Part shown: positions 49,101-56,374 of the stretch, in pieces
How positions within the stretch are numbered: position 1 is the first letter of the stretch
Layout of the letters: the number at the start of each line of letters is the position of its first letter
Assembly (NCBI GenBank): GCA_030549495.1
Contig: JAUIRK010001040.1
Coordinates: 930,001 to 994,000 of the forward strand
Direction of reading: 5' to 3'
Length of the DNA: 64,000 nucleotides
Source: Nectonema munidae
Lineage: Eukaryota > Nematomorpha > Nectonematoida > Nectonematidae
Program-made: the position numbers and the translations under genes
Notes under the pieces: generated by a model
Database searches by the model: none
What the model was told of the DNA's origin: nothing
The model's input: only the letters and a program-made list of their open reading frames with translations

Positions 49101-51364
49101 TACTTCCTGACATCATTTGTAAATTTAATCGATCTGTTACAGGCCCCGCACTTCGTAGATTCGGGACTGGATGAGTATGATATAATTACAAAATTTTAGG
49201 TGCTAATACCTCATAAAGTCAAAAGGTTATAAATACTTTTGTACATTAGCATTTCCTTATGAAGCTTCAGATCTTAATTTAGAAAAATTTTCTAATCTTA
49301 AAGCCATCATATAATTTAAGTATTTTATTTCTTTTTTAAAAATCGATTTATTTTATAAAAAACACCTTTTTAATCAAAAAATTTAATGTAATCATAAAAG
49401 TTCAAACTATGATTAATATTCTGTACATTTTTTTCTAAATAATATCAACAAATGAATTAAGTATTATTATTGATAAATATTTAATCTGTCAATTTTCGTC
49501 AAATTAATTACAGTATGTAACAAAAATAAAAAAAAAATTTGTTTGAGTCAATTTTTTGTTTGTTTATTTTTTATTAGGTCATGAAAAAAAATTATATCAG
49601 GTTTTTGACTAGTCGTTATTTTAAAAATGGCAGCGATATTTCTTGAAGTAACTACCGAAACTATAAATTACACTTGAAACATCTATCTTAGGTCTATTTT
49701 TTTAGCATATCCTTTTTATAACTAATTGGTGCCGGTTTTTTATCCTGGTTCCTCTGAAGGATTCCAAGGCGACCCGATTCTAACTTTGTTAGTAATCAAG
49801 AGCGTTCGCGTTAGAATTGTATCTTTCACTCAGCTGTATTGTTATAATTGAAGCATACACTCTAGTAAAATAACATATATCAAGGTTAAGTTATGCAGTA
49901 ATGAGGAATCCGAAAGAATGGGCGCGAACGTCACAAACAATACTTACTTACAATTACTGGTCTTCCCTGCTCTTGCGAGGATTAAGTTAACTTTTCTTTA
50001 CTTTTATAAGTAAAAAATTAAGAGAAAAAGGTTCTACACAATAAAAGAATTTTATTAGCATTTTAATATTGTACAATATAATCTAAGCTAAAAAACTGAT
50101 TCAATTTGTTAATTCTAAAGAAATTCATTCCTTCCATCTTGTTTTTTTTGATTTTGAAACAAACTTTGAAGCTTTTTTACTAAAAATTCTAAAAAATCTT
50201 ATTTACTATTCCCCTTAAAACAAAAAGAGATGGTTAATGAAAATTGTTTTCATACTAATCTACACACAGGCAAACTCAGTAGAACACATATATGTGCCTT
50301 TCATGCTAGCTTTCCATAGGCTTCGAAAGACGCTTTATCTAGGCTAGTCGACTACCATGCATTTTTCTGCAAAGCGGTATGATGTAGTGAAGCCATTTTC
50401 TCCCCTAACTCATCTTTCTAATCTCCTTTTACCCCTTCAAACACTTCTTTTTCGACAGAACGAACTTGAACGCCTTTACGCCGCTCTGGAGTTCATGACA
50501 AATGCGCATCTTCGCAGCGAAAATTTCCACCTAAACCACAAAAGCTATGACATCGTTTTGAAGAACAAAAAAGGCATTTCCCTCGCCAAAGAAAGCTCGA
50601 GCATGAATTCGATACGGGAAGACGACGTCAAGCAGTGCCTTTTAAACTTGATAAGAAAGTGAGTCCTGAGTTCCACTTTTCTCACTGCTCTCTATCTCAT
50701 GACGTGGGGTGGGTGTGTGTTCGATTCATGCAAAGTGCCAGTTTTCACAAAAAGTAAAGTAGATTTTTTTGACGCACAAAATACTTTATTTTTTGTATCT
50801 ACCTTTTTGCTGTCGAATAAATTTTATATTTTTACTACACAAACATCACTACCTCCTCATTCAAGAAGAAATCAACATGATGTCAATCAATCAATCAATC
50901 GATAAAGACCTAAAAATCATCTGGTGGTAGGTAGGTAACATTTTCAACGTAAAAAAATTCCACAAGGACAAAAATTTTTTTTTTACTTTTTTTAAAAACA
51001 TAATTTAAATTTGTTTTATATAAAAAAAAGTTTAATCATCATAATTCAAAAATGAACATTTTAAGTTTTATAATTGGTGTTATTTTTGACTTTGAGATCT
51101 ATTCACCAATTAAACACTTTACTTTCTAAGTTGGAGCTTGTAAAAGAAAAGGGTACATTCGAGATCACGCGAATGCATCGAACTATGAGCAAGAAGCTTC
51201 TTAGAAGAGATTTTAGGAAAAGTCATGAAATTCAAGGAGTGGTTGATATGGTTCAGCCAATTTTGTACAATAATTCTTCATTTGACCTTGGTGTTTTCTC
51301 CCCCACCTCTCTCAAATTCATATATTCAAATATGTTCACTAAAAATGATAGAAATATACGATAA
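24402..51364 (+). CDS. GPR158/GPR179-like orphan class C GPCR, 14-exon gene model
   Basis: Predicted plasma-membrane receptor, joined from 24402-25179, 28754-28946, 31664-31787, 32710-32853, 33722-33976, 35749-35858, 38414-38628, 40390-40528, 43486-43591, 47033-47179, 48267-48370, 48514-48586 (tentative), 50459-50658 and 51097-51364 (tentative). All phases agree and give about 951 residues. Order: signal peptide (about 10-30), Cache-like ectodomain (about 90-330), EGF-like and Cys-rich module (about 340-445), seven membrane segments (about 445-695), basic tail, coiled coil (about 797-825). Seen matches to the family from memory: WSPPYLEC-like YWSKPYFDC, GSYRCVCKPKFY, CKPCPADC, RSAQRV after helix 3, a WDY loop with its Cys, and NELERLYAALE like DELKKLYAQLE. 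Vertebrate GPR158 binds RGS7-Gbeta5 and responds to glycine; insect smog acts in Fog signalling. Whether this receptor does either is unknown. It is shorter in the tail than GPR158. Confidence 0.88.
25180..28753 (+). other. Receptor intron 1
   Basis: GTAAGT to CAG. AT-rich; holds the (TCA)n tract at 28021 and a possible decayed reverse SINE around 25875-25960 (GGATTCGATTTCC, CTGTCCAGCTG). No other element recognised. Confidence 0.6.
28021..28049. repeat. Interrupted (TCA)n microsatellite
   Basis: About nine TCA units with one CCT interruption, in receptor intron 1. Confidence 0.9.
28754..28946 (+). CDS. Receptor exon 2: distal Cache-like ectodomain
   Basis: Acceptor TTTTCCAG, donor GTATGA, enters in phase 1 and leaves in phase 2. 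It encodes residues 260-324, including YWSKPYFDCGGANKWMMTY, equivalent to the WSPPYLECENGSYKPGWLVTL region of GPR158, followed by a strand-rich segment. GC content is clearly higher than in the introns on either side. Confidence 0.88.
29034..29320. mobile_element. Composite of three SINE segments, head-to-head and tail-to-tail
   Basis: In receptor intron 2. A reverse tail fragment (29034-29090) abuts a near-complete forward copy (about 29105-29230, AAGGTTGGTTAGGTACTGGG, GGATTCGATCC, GCCTTCTCGATGAAAACAC), which abuts a reverse copy of the head (about 29235-29320, GGTTCGAACC, ATCTAACCAACCTTACT). The arrangement would let the transcript fold into a long hairpin. Confidence 0.65.
29596..29725 (-). 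mobile_element. piggyBac-type MITE, family A, copy 3
   Basis: 130 bp in receptor intron 2, flanked by TTAA (29592-29595 and 29726-29729). Ends CCCATTTACGACCA and TGGTCGTAAATGGG, nearly a perfect match to the reverse complement of copy 1, so both moved fairly recently. Confidence 0.88.
31664..31787 (+). CDS. Receptor exon 3: end of ectodomain and start of EGF-like module
   Basis: Too short for ORF calling; found by looking for the missing family segment. It encodes GIDIDLRKVDINQC and FADSHKCDRLSTY, aligning with VMKVDINLQKVDIDQC and SGTHKCHLNNSEC of GPR158. Acceptor TTGTATAG, donor GTAAGT. One leading base completes a Lys codon from exon 2, and the exon ends in phase 0, exactly as exon 4 requires. 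Confidence 0.9.
32710..32853 (+). CDS. Receptor exon 4: calcium-EGF-like cysteine module
   Basis: Encodes 48 residues beginning CEHVTGKGFRRGSYRCVCKP, matching GLGFVLGAYQCICKAGFY of GPR158, then a linker rich in Phe and Glu. Acceptor TTCTTTAG, donor GTACTA (weak at the third and later positions), phases 0 and 0. Confidence 0.88.
32949..32976. repeat. (TCA)n microsatellite
   Basis: About nine CAT/TCA units in receptor intron 4, followed by a further short ACATCATCACCATG stretch. Confidence 0.9.
33100..33625. repeat. Degenerate array of TCTTTTTCACTTTAA-like units
   Basis: Receptor intron 4. Many imperfect units such as CTCGTCTTTTTCACC, TAAGATCGTCTTTTTTCAAT, TTATCTTTTTCACTTTGTTC, CGTCTTTTTTACGTAAATTT, ending with inverted units (AAAGTGAAAAAGGAGGACG, GTGAAAAAGCG). 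Similar units occur at 35185-35285 (inverted) and 39208-39255. Confidence 0.55.
33722..33976 (+). CDS. Receptor exon 5: CxxC module, membrane helices 1 and 2
   Basis: Encodes 85 residues. CKPCPADCNECTSYKPC is the juxtamembrane cysteine cluster (LPCREGCPFCADDSPC in GPR158). Helix 1 is about FRTILLLLHCCIMLGLIPLF, followed by a basic loop, and helix 2 starts at SPSMLYTILIGAFFLYIE. Donor GTAAGT, phase 0. A second AG six bases upstream (33714-33715) would add Asn-Gln in frame, so the start may be 33716. Confidence 0.92.
33977..35748 (+). other. Receptor intron 5
   Basis: AT-rich, with the reverse SINE at 35068 and an AAAAAAGACAATTT-rich patch (35185-35285). No coding sequence recognised. Confidence 0.6.
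35068..35163 (-). mobile_element. tRNA-derived SINE, reverse copy
   Basis: Receptor intron 5. Complement reads AAGGTTGGTTAGATGCTGGG, then GGGTTCGATCCCGCATCAAG with a perfect B-box, and GTTCGATACAA. The 3' tail present in the 6433 copy is missing. Confidence 0.68.
35749..35858 (+). CDS. Receptor exon 6: extracellular loop 1 and helix 3
   Basis: Short exon recovered by homology. It encodes PKPTIITCNLDFFARKLGFS and ILYGSLILKTW, parallel to EPSTFRCILLRWARLLGF and VYGTVTLKLHR of GPR158. It carries the conserved helix-3 Cys that pairs with loop 2 in class C receptors. Acceptor TTGAACAG, donor GTATTT, leaves in phase 2 within an Arg codon. Confidence 0.9.
35859..38413 (+). other. Receptor intron 6
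   Basis: Possible hAT end at 35925-35970 (GGACGCAATTAAGAATTTTT, GGGGCGGGGAGGGGGC) facing a G/C-rich segment at 37384-37436 (GCCCCCCGAATTTTT, GTTTGAGAGAAACCCTGG). Also the foldback-like repeat at 37505. Confidence 0.45.
37505..37945. repeat. Foldback-like element with repeated GGACATTTGG ends
   Basis: Receptor intron 6. The left arm has tandem units GACATTTGGCCAAGG, GACATTTGATGGAAG, GATATTTAGTCGAAT, GGACATTTTCCC. The right arm has their complements: TTCCATTCCGCCAAATATCC, GCCCAAATGTTCATTCGGCA, AATGTCATATGGCCAAATTT. The AT-rich middle is unique. No transposase and no clear target duplication. Confidence 0.5.
38414..38628 (+). CDS. Receptor exon 7: intracellular loop 2, helix 4, extracellular loop 2
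   Basis: Completes the split Arg and encodes RIRSAQRVSLSDRLVLKKLG (family: SRTAQRIPYMTGGRVMRMLA), helix 4, and HYCTYNWWDY, the loop-2 Cys and WDY motif. Acceptor TTTTGCAG. The donor GTACTT was chosen because it restores frame and places Glu of exon 8 exactly against Glu of family AVAEFLFLLWG. The exon end lies in the first copy of a tandem duplication (38611-38714 and 38771-38870). Confidence 0.88.
38611..38870 (+). repeat. Tandem duplication spanning the exon 7 donor
   Basis: Unit 1 (38611-38714) starts ACTACACAATGAATACCCGT and includes the exon 7 end and its donor. Unit 2 (38771-38870) starts ACTACACAATGAATACGCAA; both continue through GCTATTGGCTAAA-like and ATCAAACTTTTTGA blocks. Unit 2 has lost the GT donor (CCCGTACTT became CGCAACTT). 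Confidence 0.8.
40390..40528 (+). CDS. Receptor exon 8: helices 5 and 6
   Basis: Encodes ELAVLLVGIKISFDVRKTPS, QFNESKFVTWAIYNETIMSS, matching FLLWGVYLCYAVRTVPSAFHEPRYMAVAVHNELIIS of GPR158. This is the most diagnostic stretch for the family. Acceptor TTTTTTAG, donor GTAAAA, phase 2 out. Confidence 0.93.
40619..40746 (+). mobile_element. tRNA-derived SINE, forward copy
   Basis: Receptor intron 8, 90 bp after exon 8. AAGGTTGGTTAAATGCTGGC, GGATTCGATCCCGCACCAAG, GTTCGATACAAGCGGCACAA, TGCCTTCTCGATGAA. Close to the copies at 6433 and 35068. Confidence 0.68.
41154..41512. mobile_element. hAT-type MITE, copy 1
   Basis: 359 bp in receptor intron 8. Ends TAGAGATGTATCGGATATCC and AGATCCGATACATCTCTA, with many internal ATCCGCA and TGCGGAT motifs. 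The 8-bp flanks do not match, so the target duplication has decayed or one end is rearranged. Confidence 0.7.
42068..42086. repeat. Short (ATC)n microsatellite
   Basis: Six ATC units in receptor intron 8. Confidence 0.8.
43293..43405 (+). mobile_element. Diverged tRNA-SINE-like copy
   Basis: Receptor intron 8, 80 bp before exon 9. GTAAGTAAGATCTTGGATTC, AAATCCGCGATCAA, TTTTGCTCATAAGCCGTGCA, TGGAAACACAGC. Family-like order, but with the head partly deleted. Confidence 0.45.
43486..43591 (+). CDS. Receptor exon 9: extracellular loop 3 and helix 7
   Basis: Encodes YFLKKYGYPDLLFMVRFIHN followed by HVTTTFVLLLLFGFK, equivalent to DWMLMLYFAHTHLTVTVTIGLLLIPKF. Acceptor TTTTTTCAG, donor GTTTGT, phase 0 out. 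Confidence 0.9.
43729..46000 (+). pseudogene. Tigger/pogo-type transposase relic
   Basis: Receptor intron 9, plus strand. Pieces in order: SRKTLALWEKLK (CENP-B-like HTH start, about 44420), a NGWLEIF-like helix, DIFNLNEMWLFYRGR (family: DIYNADETGLFYR), KKFDVKMKNQGRHVWLFFHN (family: KMKLQGRKVLLLLDNAPSH), VPSHLKISLNIVTIIFLRAN, TISKLQPIHHGIVQNKKLKF and, at the end, KQSSILDYFKSRLN at 45842. The second catalytic Asp is changed to His (FFHNVPSH). The left end CGTCAAACCTGTCTTAGCGG and repeated ATAACGGCC motifs near both ends fit Tigger termini. Outer limits are approximate. Confidence 0.82.
46479..46946 (+). mobile_element. piggyBac-type element, family B, 468 bp
   Basis: Flanked by TTAA (46475-46478 and 46947-46950), ends CCCGTTAACGCCCA and GTCGTTAACGGG. 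Longer than its relatives: the middle keeps a short coding-like stretch (about 46646-46732) reading QRREYDEFEDLFYEIDVSES, plausibly the transposase N-terminus. If so it is an internally deleted derivative that links the MITEs to their parent. In receptor intron 9. Confidence 0.82.
47033..47179 (+). CDS. Receptor exon 10: cytoplasmic basic tail after helix 7
   Basis: Encodes 49 residues starting MYVIQKKGSANEKKIVINKV, lysine-rich and without membrane segments, as expected just inside the membrane. Acceptor TTTATTGCAG, donor GTAAAC, phase 0 at both ends. Little sequence similarity to family members is expected here. Confidence 0.8.
47547..47863. mobile_element. hAT-type MITE, copy 2 with 8-bp target duplication
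   Basis: 317 bp in receptor intron 10. Ends TAGAGATGTATCGGATGAGA and TGCGGATATCTGATACATCT + CTA. Flanked by ACGAACTC (47539-47546) and ACGAAATC (47864-47871), an 8-bp duplication with one mismatch, which supports hAT. Confidence 0.82.
48267..48370 (+). CDS. Receptor exon 11: cytoplasmic tail
   Basis: Encodes KLSDFSTGSYEKGRQNVSDI and a Lys-rich end. Acceptor TTTTTTTCAG, donor GTAATA, leaves in phase 2. No family motif; supported by splice sites, open frame and position. Confidence 0.7.
48514..48586 (+). CDS. Receptor exon 12 (tentative)
   Basis: Needed because joining exon 11 directly to exon 13 makes a stop at the junction. With acceptor TTTTCCAG and donor GTATGG this 73-base exon takes phase 2 in and phase 0 out. 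It completes a Trp and encodes about 24 residues ending IIREIS before NELERLYAALE, resembling PEDIRDELKKLYAQLE of GPR158. Another frame across the same bases also looks open, so the exon or its limits may differ. Confidence 0.45.
48913..49169. mobile_element. hAT-type MITE with CAGTGCC ends and 8-bp target duplication
   Basis: 257 bp in receptor intron 12. Starts CAGTGCCTGATTAACATAGT, with CTACAGGCCCCGCGCTT inside; the right side has TTACAGGCCCCGCACTTC and ends CGGGACTG. Flanks GATGAGTG and GATGAGTA differ at one of eight bases. CAGTG ends with GGCCCC blocks are common in hAT elements. Confidence 0.75.
50459..50658 (+). CDS. Receptor exon 13: intracellular coiled coil
   Basis: Encodes NELERLYAALEFMTNAHLRS, NFHLNHKSYDIVLKNKKG, then an acidic patch (REDD). 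The first part matches DELKKLYAQLEIYKRKKMITNNPHL, the coiled coil following the last helix in GPR158/GPR179. Acceptor TTTTTCGACAG, donor GTGAGT, phase 2 out. GC content is well above flanks. Confidence 0.85.
51097..51364 (+). CDS. Receptor last exon (tentative)
   Basis: The only nearby open frame that accepts phase 2 from exon 13: acceptor GACTTTGAG, one base completing Lys, then TLLSKLELVKEKGTFEITRM and HRTMSKKLLRRDFRKS, ending at a TAA. The Lys/Arg-rich HRTMSKKLLRRDF stretch is reminiscent of LGRSIMRRITEI of GPR158, but the second half looks less coding-like. It may contain an unrecognised donor, so the true C-terminus could lie elsewhere. Confidence 0.4.
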
Positions 51365-51370
51365 CGGACA

Positions 51371-52200
51371 TCAGAAAATTTTACATGAATGTAAAGGTTT
51401 CTTTCCATAGTATCGCTTAGAAAATTTTCTTTTGGAAAGCCGCCTCACGTTTGAGTGCAGCAAGGGTTTTTCAAATTGAAAACAAACAAGATTTAAAGCA
51501 TTTGCTTTAATGAAATACACTGTTTTAATGACTTCATTGAAAACATTTTTCATCTCATCGGATATGGTTTTATGGCTAGGCGCACTGGGTACCAATTACA
51601 CATTTGGAGATTTTTGCTTAGTCAGATTCCGACTTAATACCATATGTTGTAAAAAAATGTATCACTTTGTCAAATGTTTCTCTTGTATTAATTGTTCTAT
51701 TGCTGAGTTTCGAAAAATAAAAGTGTCCACCAGGTTCTTGTCATATACATATTGTACGTAAACACAAGGCTGAGATAAGTTTGCAACATCCATTGTTTCA
51801 TCAATCTGAACAAAAAAGTTGAAAATCAAATTCTGAATCAATAAAACCACGTTTGGACATCTCTCATATACCAGCCTTCTAACGGTATCGTTTGATAGGA
51901 AGATTGAAGTCTTAGCACATTCAATATATCTTTGCAGCAAGGTAATATCAACTATTCTGCTATGTTCTGTGACTTTTTGACAAGATATTTTTTGAAACTT
52001 TTCAAACCATACATATTTTGAAAAACATTCAGATGTTATTTATCAAATAAGAATTTGTGCAATCGTTCAGTCAATAATTTTGTTTACCGAACTTGGGTGC
52101 TTCACTTGACGGACTTTAAAAAAGTGGATGCCAACACTTCAGAAAACAAAGGACACTTATGTTCCTCTTCCCCACCAATGCAGTAAAACGAAATGTCAAG
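51371..52200 (-). pseudogene. hAT transposase relic, ZBED5/FAM200-like type
   Basis: Minus strand. AEQLILPCCKDILN and SNDTVRRLVYERCPN, then QIDETMDVANLSQPCVYVQY (family: LQLDESTDVANLAQLLVYVRY), and in a shifted frame SDEMKNVFNEVIKTVYFIKA, NALNL, LLHSNVRRLSKRK (family: LLFHTEVRWLSRGK). Internally rearranged: the catalytic middle between the last two blocks is gone. Lies directly after the tentative last receptor exon. Confidence 0.82.
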
Positions 52201-52227
52201 TGTGAGTCGTTATATTTCATTTTTTTA

Positions 52228-52345
52228 CCCATTAACCGGTTGTCGGCTTTACAAAAATGTGAATCGTCTACGTTTATTAATGCTTTTTAATACAAATCTT
52301 CTGCCTTATACTAGATATCGTCTGATTATTCTGGTCGTTAACGGG
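52228..52345 (+). mobile_element. piggyBac-type MITE, family B, copy 3
   Basis: 118 bp, ends CCCATTAACCGGTTG and TGGTCGTTAACGGG, right TTAA intact (52346-52349), left changed to TTTA. Lies between a ZBED5-like hAT relic and a piggyBac transposase relic. Confidence 0.82.
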
Positions 52346-52788
52346 TTAAGAAAAATGCACATTTACAAATTAGGCCTGAAAAGCAATAGAAGAAAAAAAT
52401 AGTACTCAATTCAAAGACTAAGTTATTTATTCTTTTTAAATGTGATTTATTGGCAAAAATGGTAAATGACCCAATATGGGTGCTATGTGTGGCGCAAAAA
52501 GATTCACTCAGTGTCCCCTTCTCGATCCCCGTGGAATTTCTTCGCCGCACGCGGACTCTAGTTTGAAAACCACCGAGATAGAAGGTTGATGCAACCAGAA
52601 TTACAAACAAGGTAATTTGACTTCATAAAATCTGTGAAGTTTTGATGGTATTGAGAGCTTACAGTGCAAGTATAATGTCGACGTGGTAATAAAGGTGGTG
52701 TTCATCGGACAAAAATTCTTTTATATTAAATTTAAAAAAAAAGTTCGCCCTCCCCCCAAAATTTTGAGGATATGCGCCTCTACTATTC

Positions 52789-54373
52789 TCAGGAAAGGAG
52801 TGAAATCCAAAGTAGGATAAAATATTTCTTATTGGTCAAGAAATTTGAGAAATATTTGAACGGATTATGTTCACATAAGCTGTGAGATAAACTTTTTAAA
52901 AAAACCTTCCTGCCCCATTCTTTGGAAGCAAAAACGTTTTCTGGGCAATTATGCTGAAAAATGATCCAAGAGTTATAAGCAGCTATGTCCAAATAGTTGG
53001 TAAATACAGCCATAGTCTAGCGTCTGTTTGGTTTATAGCATGCATTATCCCTTGCCATTCTGTTGAAACGATCAACACCGCTTATATTTGCATTATACAC
53101 AATAAAGTTTCTGGTTTGCTTTTATCGGTTGTGATCGTAACATTTTTTGCATGTTTCATTGGAATATATATATATATATATAGAAAGAGATGCAAATTCA
53201 GTACTATATATAATTTTACTTTCTGTTTCTTGTAAGTTTTAACCTCGTAAATATTTGGGTTTTAGTAAAATTGGTGCAAACCTACGATTAGGAGTTACAG
53301 TGCCACAAATTGTTAAATTCAATTGGAGGGAACATTTTGTTAGCTCATGAGCTGTAATGAAACGAACTAAATATACCCCACATCAGTAAGGTAAATCATT
53401 TTTTGAAACTAAAGGTTTACAAATTTATAAAACTCAAAAATGACTCTTATCTGCAAGTCCACAAACACATATTTCACGTTTCATTACATAAAAAGTTTTT
53501 GAATCATTCAAATGAAACATTTTAATTCCATAATGACGCGGCTTATTTGATCATATACTTTGACAAGACAACCATTTCAAAAGAATTTCAAAAAATTCAT
53601 CATGAATAAATCTTATAGCAGAAATTTTGTCATCTGTCTCGAGTATTAAAATCATCAAATCTAATATAAATATTTTTAAACTTAAACAAACGTCTACCAA
53701 TGGCTGCTCTTACAAATGGATCACCATCTCTAGAAAAAAGCTGTCTTGTAATAATAATCTTCTGATCTTTGGCTTGGCCAATATGCAAAATGCATCCAAA
53801 ATAAGCAAAGAGATCTGTCACCCCAAATCTATTGAAAAGTAGCTTCCAAATAATTTTCTGATGCTTTTTTTTCTCATTTTTAATATATGATTTAAACAAA
53901 GAAATGTCAAAAAAGATATTAAAAGTTTCGACATGACTTTTCAAACATTTTGCTTCATTTGAAGGTCCGTAAGGACTGGAAATTAAATTTCGCCGATTTC
54001 GATTTAAACTTGGACCTAAAATAGAATTCCGAGAACACCAATAATAAGTTGTTCCATCTGAAGCAGATAAGTCGTCATCTATTCTTTCTATTATTATTGT
54101 TACTTCGTCTTCTTCATCTCTTTCTAATTGGGAAGCCGGATCTTTGAAAATATCGAATGCCATTTCATCAGAATCAGGAAATTCTTCTTCATAAGAGCTT
54201 AAAGTACTTGATGATAACAAATTCATCAGAGATGAAGAAAACATAAAAGAATGTGAATATTCAACAGTGGTGTGTAATAAAATTTCTAACTGTATTATGC
54301 AATATATGCTACATACACTTTGAAAATGGGTGGCATAAAAAATCGATAATTCATTCGGGCCACGTTTGATCAT
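52789..54373 (-). pseudogene. piggyBac-type transposase relic, larger copy
   Basis: The N-terminal part at 54373-53630 keeps an acidic leader, YYWCSRNSILGPSLNRNRRN, AYFGCILHIGQAKDQ and AIGRRLFKFKNIYIRFDDFN (family: MSR.RF...LRFDD..TR). The C-terminal part at 53013-52789 reads AVFTNYLDIAAYNSWIIFQH (family: VFYNMLDVAGINA). The middle, with the catalytic core, is scrambled by stops and frame changes (AIRFIHDEFFEIL still visible near 53600-53570). Probably a parent-type relative of the nearby TTAA MITEs, but no intact ends are seen. Confidence 0.82.
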
Positions 54374-55195
54374 ATTGATGTGTGATGTGATTTAGTGGTT
54401 TTTGCGTGGATGGATTTCGTCATTGTGAGTAACACTCATTATTATCAATCATAATTATTATTATTGTGGTTACATTGGTCTCTGTCATTCCAAAAGCATC
54501 ACGAAAATAGGCACTACGTCTACTTGTTCAAATATTTACGTGATATACCTTCAGTTAGAGAAGACTAAACTTAATCATGTTTGTTTTTTATGAATTTTTA
54601 TTTAAATTAATTTGTAAAATAACAAGATGAGTAGTAATTGCTTTTTATTTATTTATCGAATTTAACTTCATTTTAAGTCATAGAATATAGACCTTTATAG
54701 ATGGCGTTAATTGTTATATCGATTAAATGAAAATAGCAACTTAATAAAAAAATAGCTCTTAAAATAAAAAATTTGGAAAAATGTAGGGAATCGTAAACTT
54801 AATAGAATTTTTAACTTTTTGAAATATGAATTCATTATTTCACACATTTTTCAAATAAAATTCATCTTTTAAAATTCATCGACTTTTACTCCATATGGTG
54901 TTATCAGTGTAATTTCAAAACACTGTGGTAAGGGAAGGTGAAATTGAAACTGAGTATTGCAAAACCAAGCTCTCCGAGACCAAGTTTTCTTAGCACCAAA
55001 ATTTGTTATATCCCATAAACCGGAAAAAGTGTGCATCCAACCATTAACTTATTTAAGTCATTGTAAAGTATGATGAAGGTATGACATCCGTTTTGGTAAA
55101 ACTTAAATTGAAATAAAGTATTGCCCAAGTAAAAATATTTCCTTCCACTTTATATTTATTATCCAAAATGTCATTCATTTTTTTGATTGGCTTAC

Positions 55196-55401
55196 TGTAT
55201 TTGCACATAATCTTGGTTCGTTTTTATCAAGCACTTCTTCAATTAATCTTAAATTAAGGGATTTCAAAGCATCCACTGAATTTCTTACTTCCTTGGAATT
55301 GAATTCCTGATTCTTGTTCCTTTTCATTTTGCTGTTGATTATTTGGCGGGGAAAAAGCAAACATTTCATTCTTTCTTTCAGAGAGTTATGAAATGGAATC
55401 A
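55196..55401 (-). CDS. Candidate exon of unknown gene
   Basis: Open frame of 68 codons bounded by a pyrimidine-rich acceptor (ATTTTTTAG) and a consensus donor (GTAAGC), entering with two bases and leaving in phase 0. It encodes RNKNQEFNSKEVRNSVDALK and SLNLRLIEEVLDKNEPRL, charged and helical-looking. It does not resemble the missing end of the eIF3f-like gene. It could be an exon of another minus-strand gene, a transposon remnant, or chance. Confidence 0.25.
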
Positions 55402-56105
55402 CTAAAAAATAAAAGTGAGCCAAAAAAATTAAAATACCAGGAGATAAAAAATATTTTATTGGAAAATTCGAAATTGAGTGTAAAAGAGCGCTAAATTCGA
55501 TTGATGTGATTCTGAATAGTGATTTGAGTGAGTAAAATCTTGCATAAGTAATTAGCCATCATCATGTTCTAGAAAAAGGGTAAAGATAAATTAAAGTAGA
55601 TGTTTAAAAAAAAGCAAAGTTAAAATATTTGAAAGCCAGTGATTGGATAATAACAAAATTTCTTCTTGATTTAAAAATCTTACTTTAATTTGTGAAAAAA
55701 AAAACAAACCAAGTTAGCATGCAAGTTTATTAAAGACAAATGCTCCAGTATTTATAAAGGTTTTGGAATTAAATTTGAAATAAAAGATTTTGCATAGTTC
55801 AGCCATTTACAAAGCTGACTTGGTTTTAGATTCGCTGCTTACATTCATGGAGTTAGATGCGTACCCTTAAATTAAAGTAAACCTCGCTCTATTTGCAATG
55901 TTTTCCTTGCATAAATGTTACATTCTTTTCAATCCCTGATGAATTATATATTTTAAACTGTTATCTCGGTAAAATATAACTCATGAGTTATTTTCATAGA
56001 CGCATAGTGGGTACTAAATATTTGAAATAAAAGTGTAAAGTTTTTCTTTCTTTCATTAACAACGAAAAAGAGCCTTGCAAACTAAAGTTTATCAATTTGT
56101 TAGAA

Positions 56106-56374
56106 TGGCGTTTCCCAACATTTTTCAGATGGGGGACCACAAAAAAAGAAAGCCACAGATTTTTCTTTATTTTCATATTGCTTTCTATGTTTAATATTTT
56201 AAGAGCTATGTACTCCTGAGCGTGTAAGAAGGACGGATAAACGTTTAAAATCAACAATGCTTGGAAGTTATTTACCAACTTTGAGAATGTATGTTTTTAA
56301 ACATTTTTTAAGCTCCACTTTCTCACGGATCCCCAAACCCTATGTTCTGCGGAAGCCACTTTGGGAACGTTTGT
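56106..56374. mobile_element. Possible hAT-type short element
   Basis: Left GGCGTTTCCCAACATTTTTC then GGGGGACCAC; right GCGGAAGCCACTTTGGGAAC. These are inverted and resemble the common hAT ends CAGTGTTTCCCAA and TTGGGAAACACTG. Flanking octamers TTAGAATG and TTTGTAAG match only in part, so the limits are uncertain. Confidence 0.5.

Noticed and set aside
53162-53235. Membrane-protein-like plus-strand frame (52951-53235)
   Set aside because: It is antisense to the piggyBac C-terminal remnant and runs through an AT repeat; no independent support.
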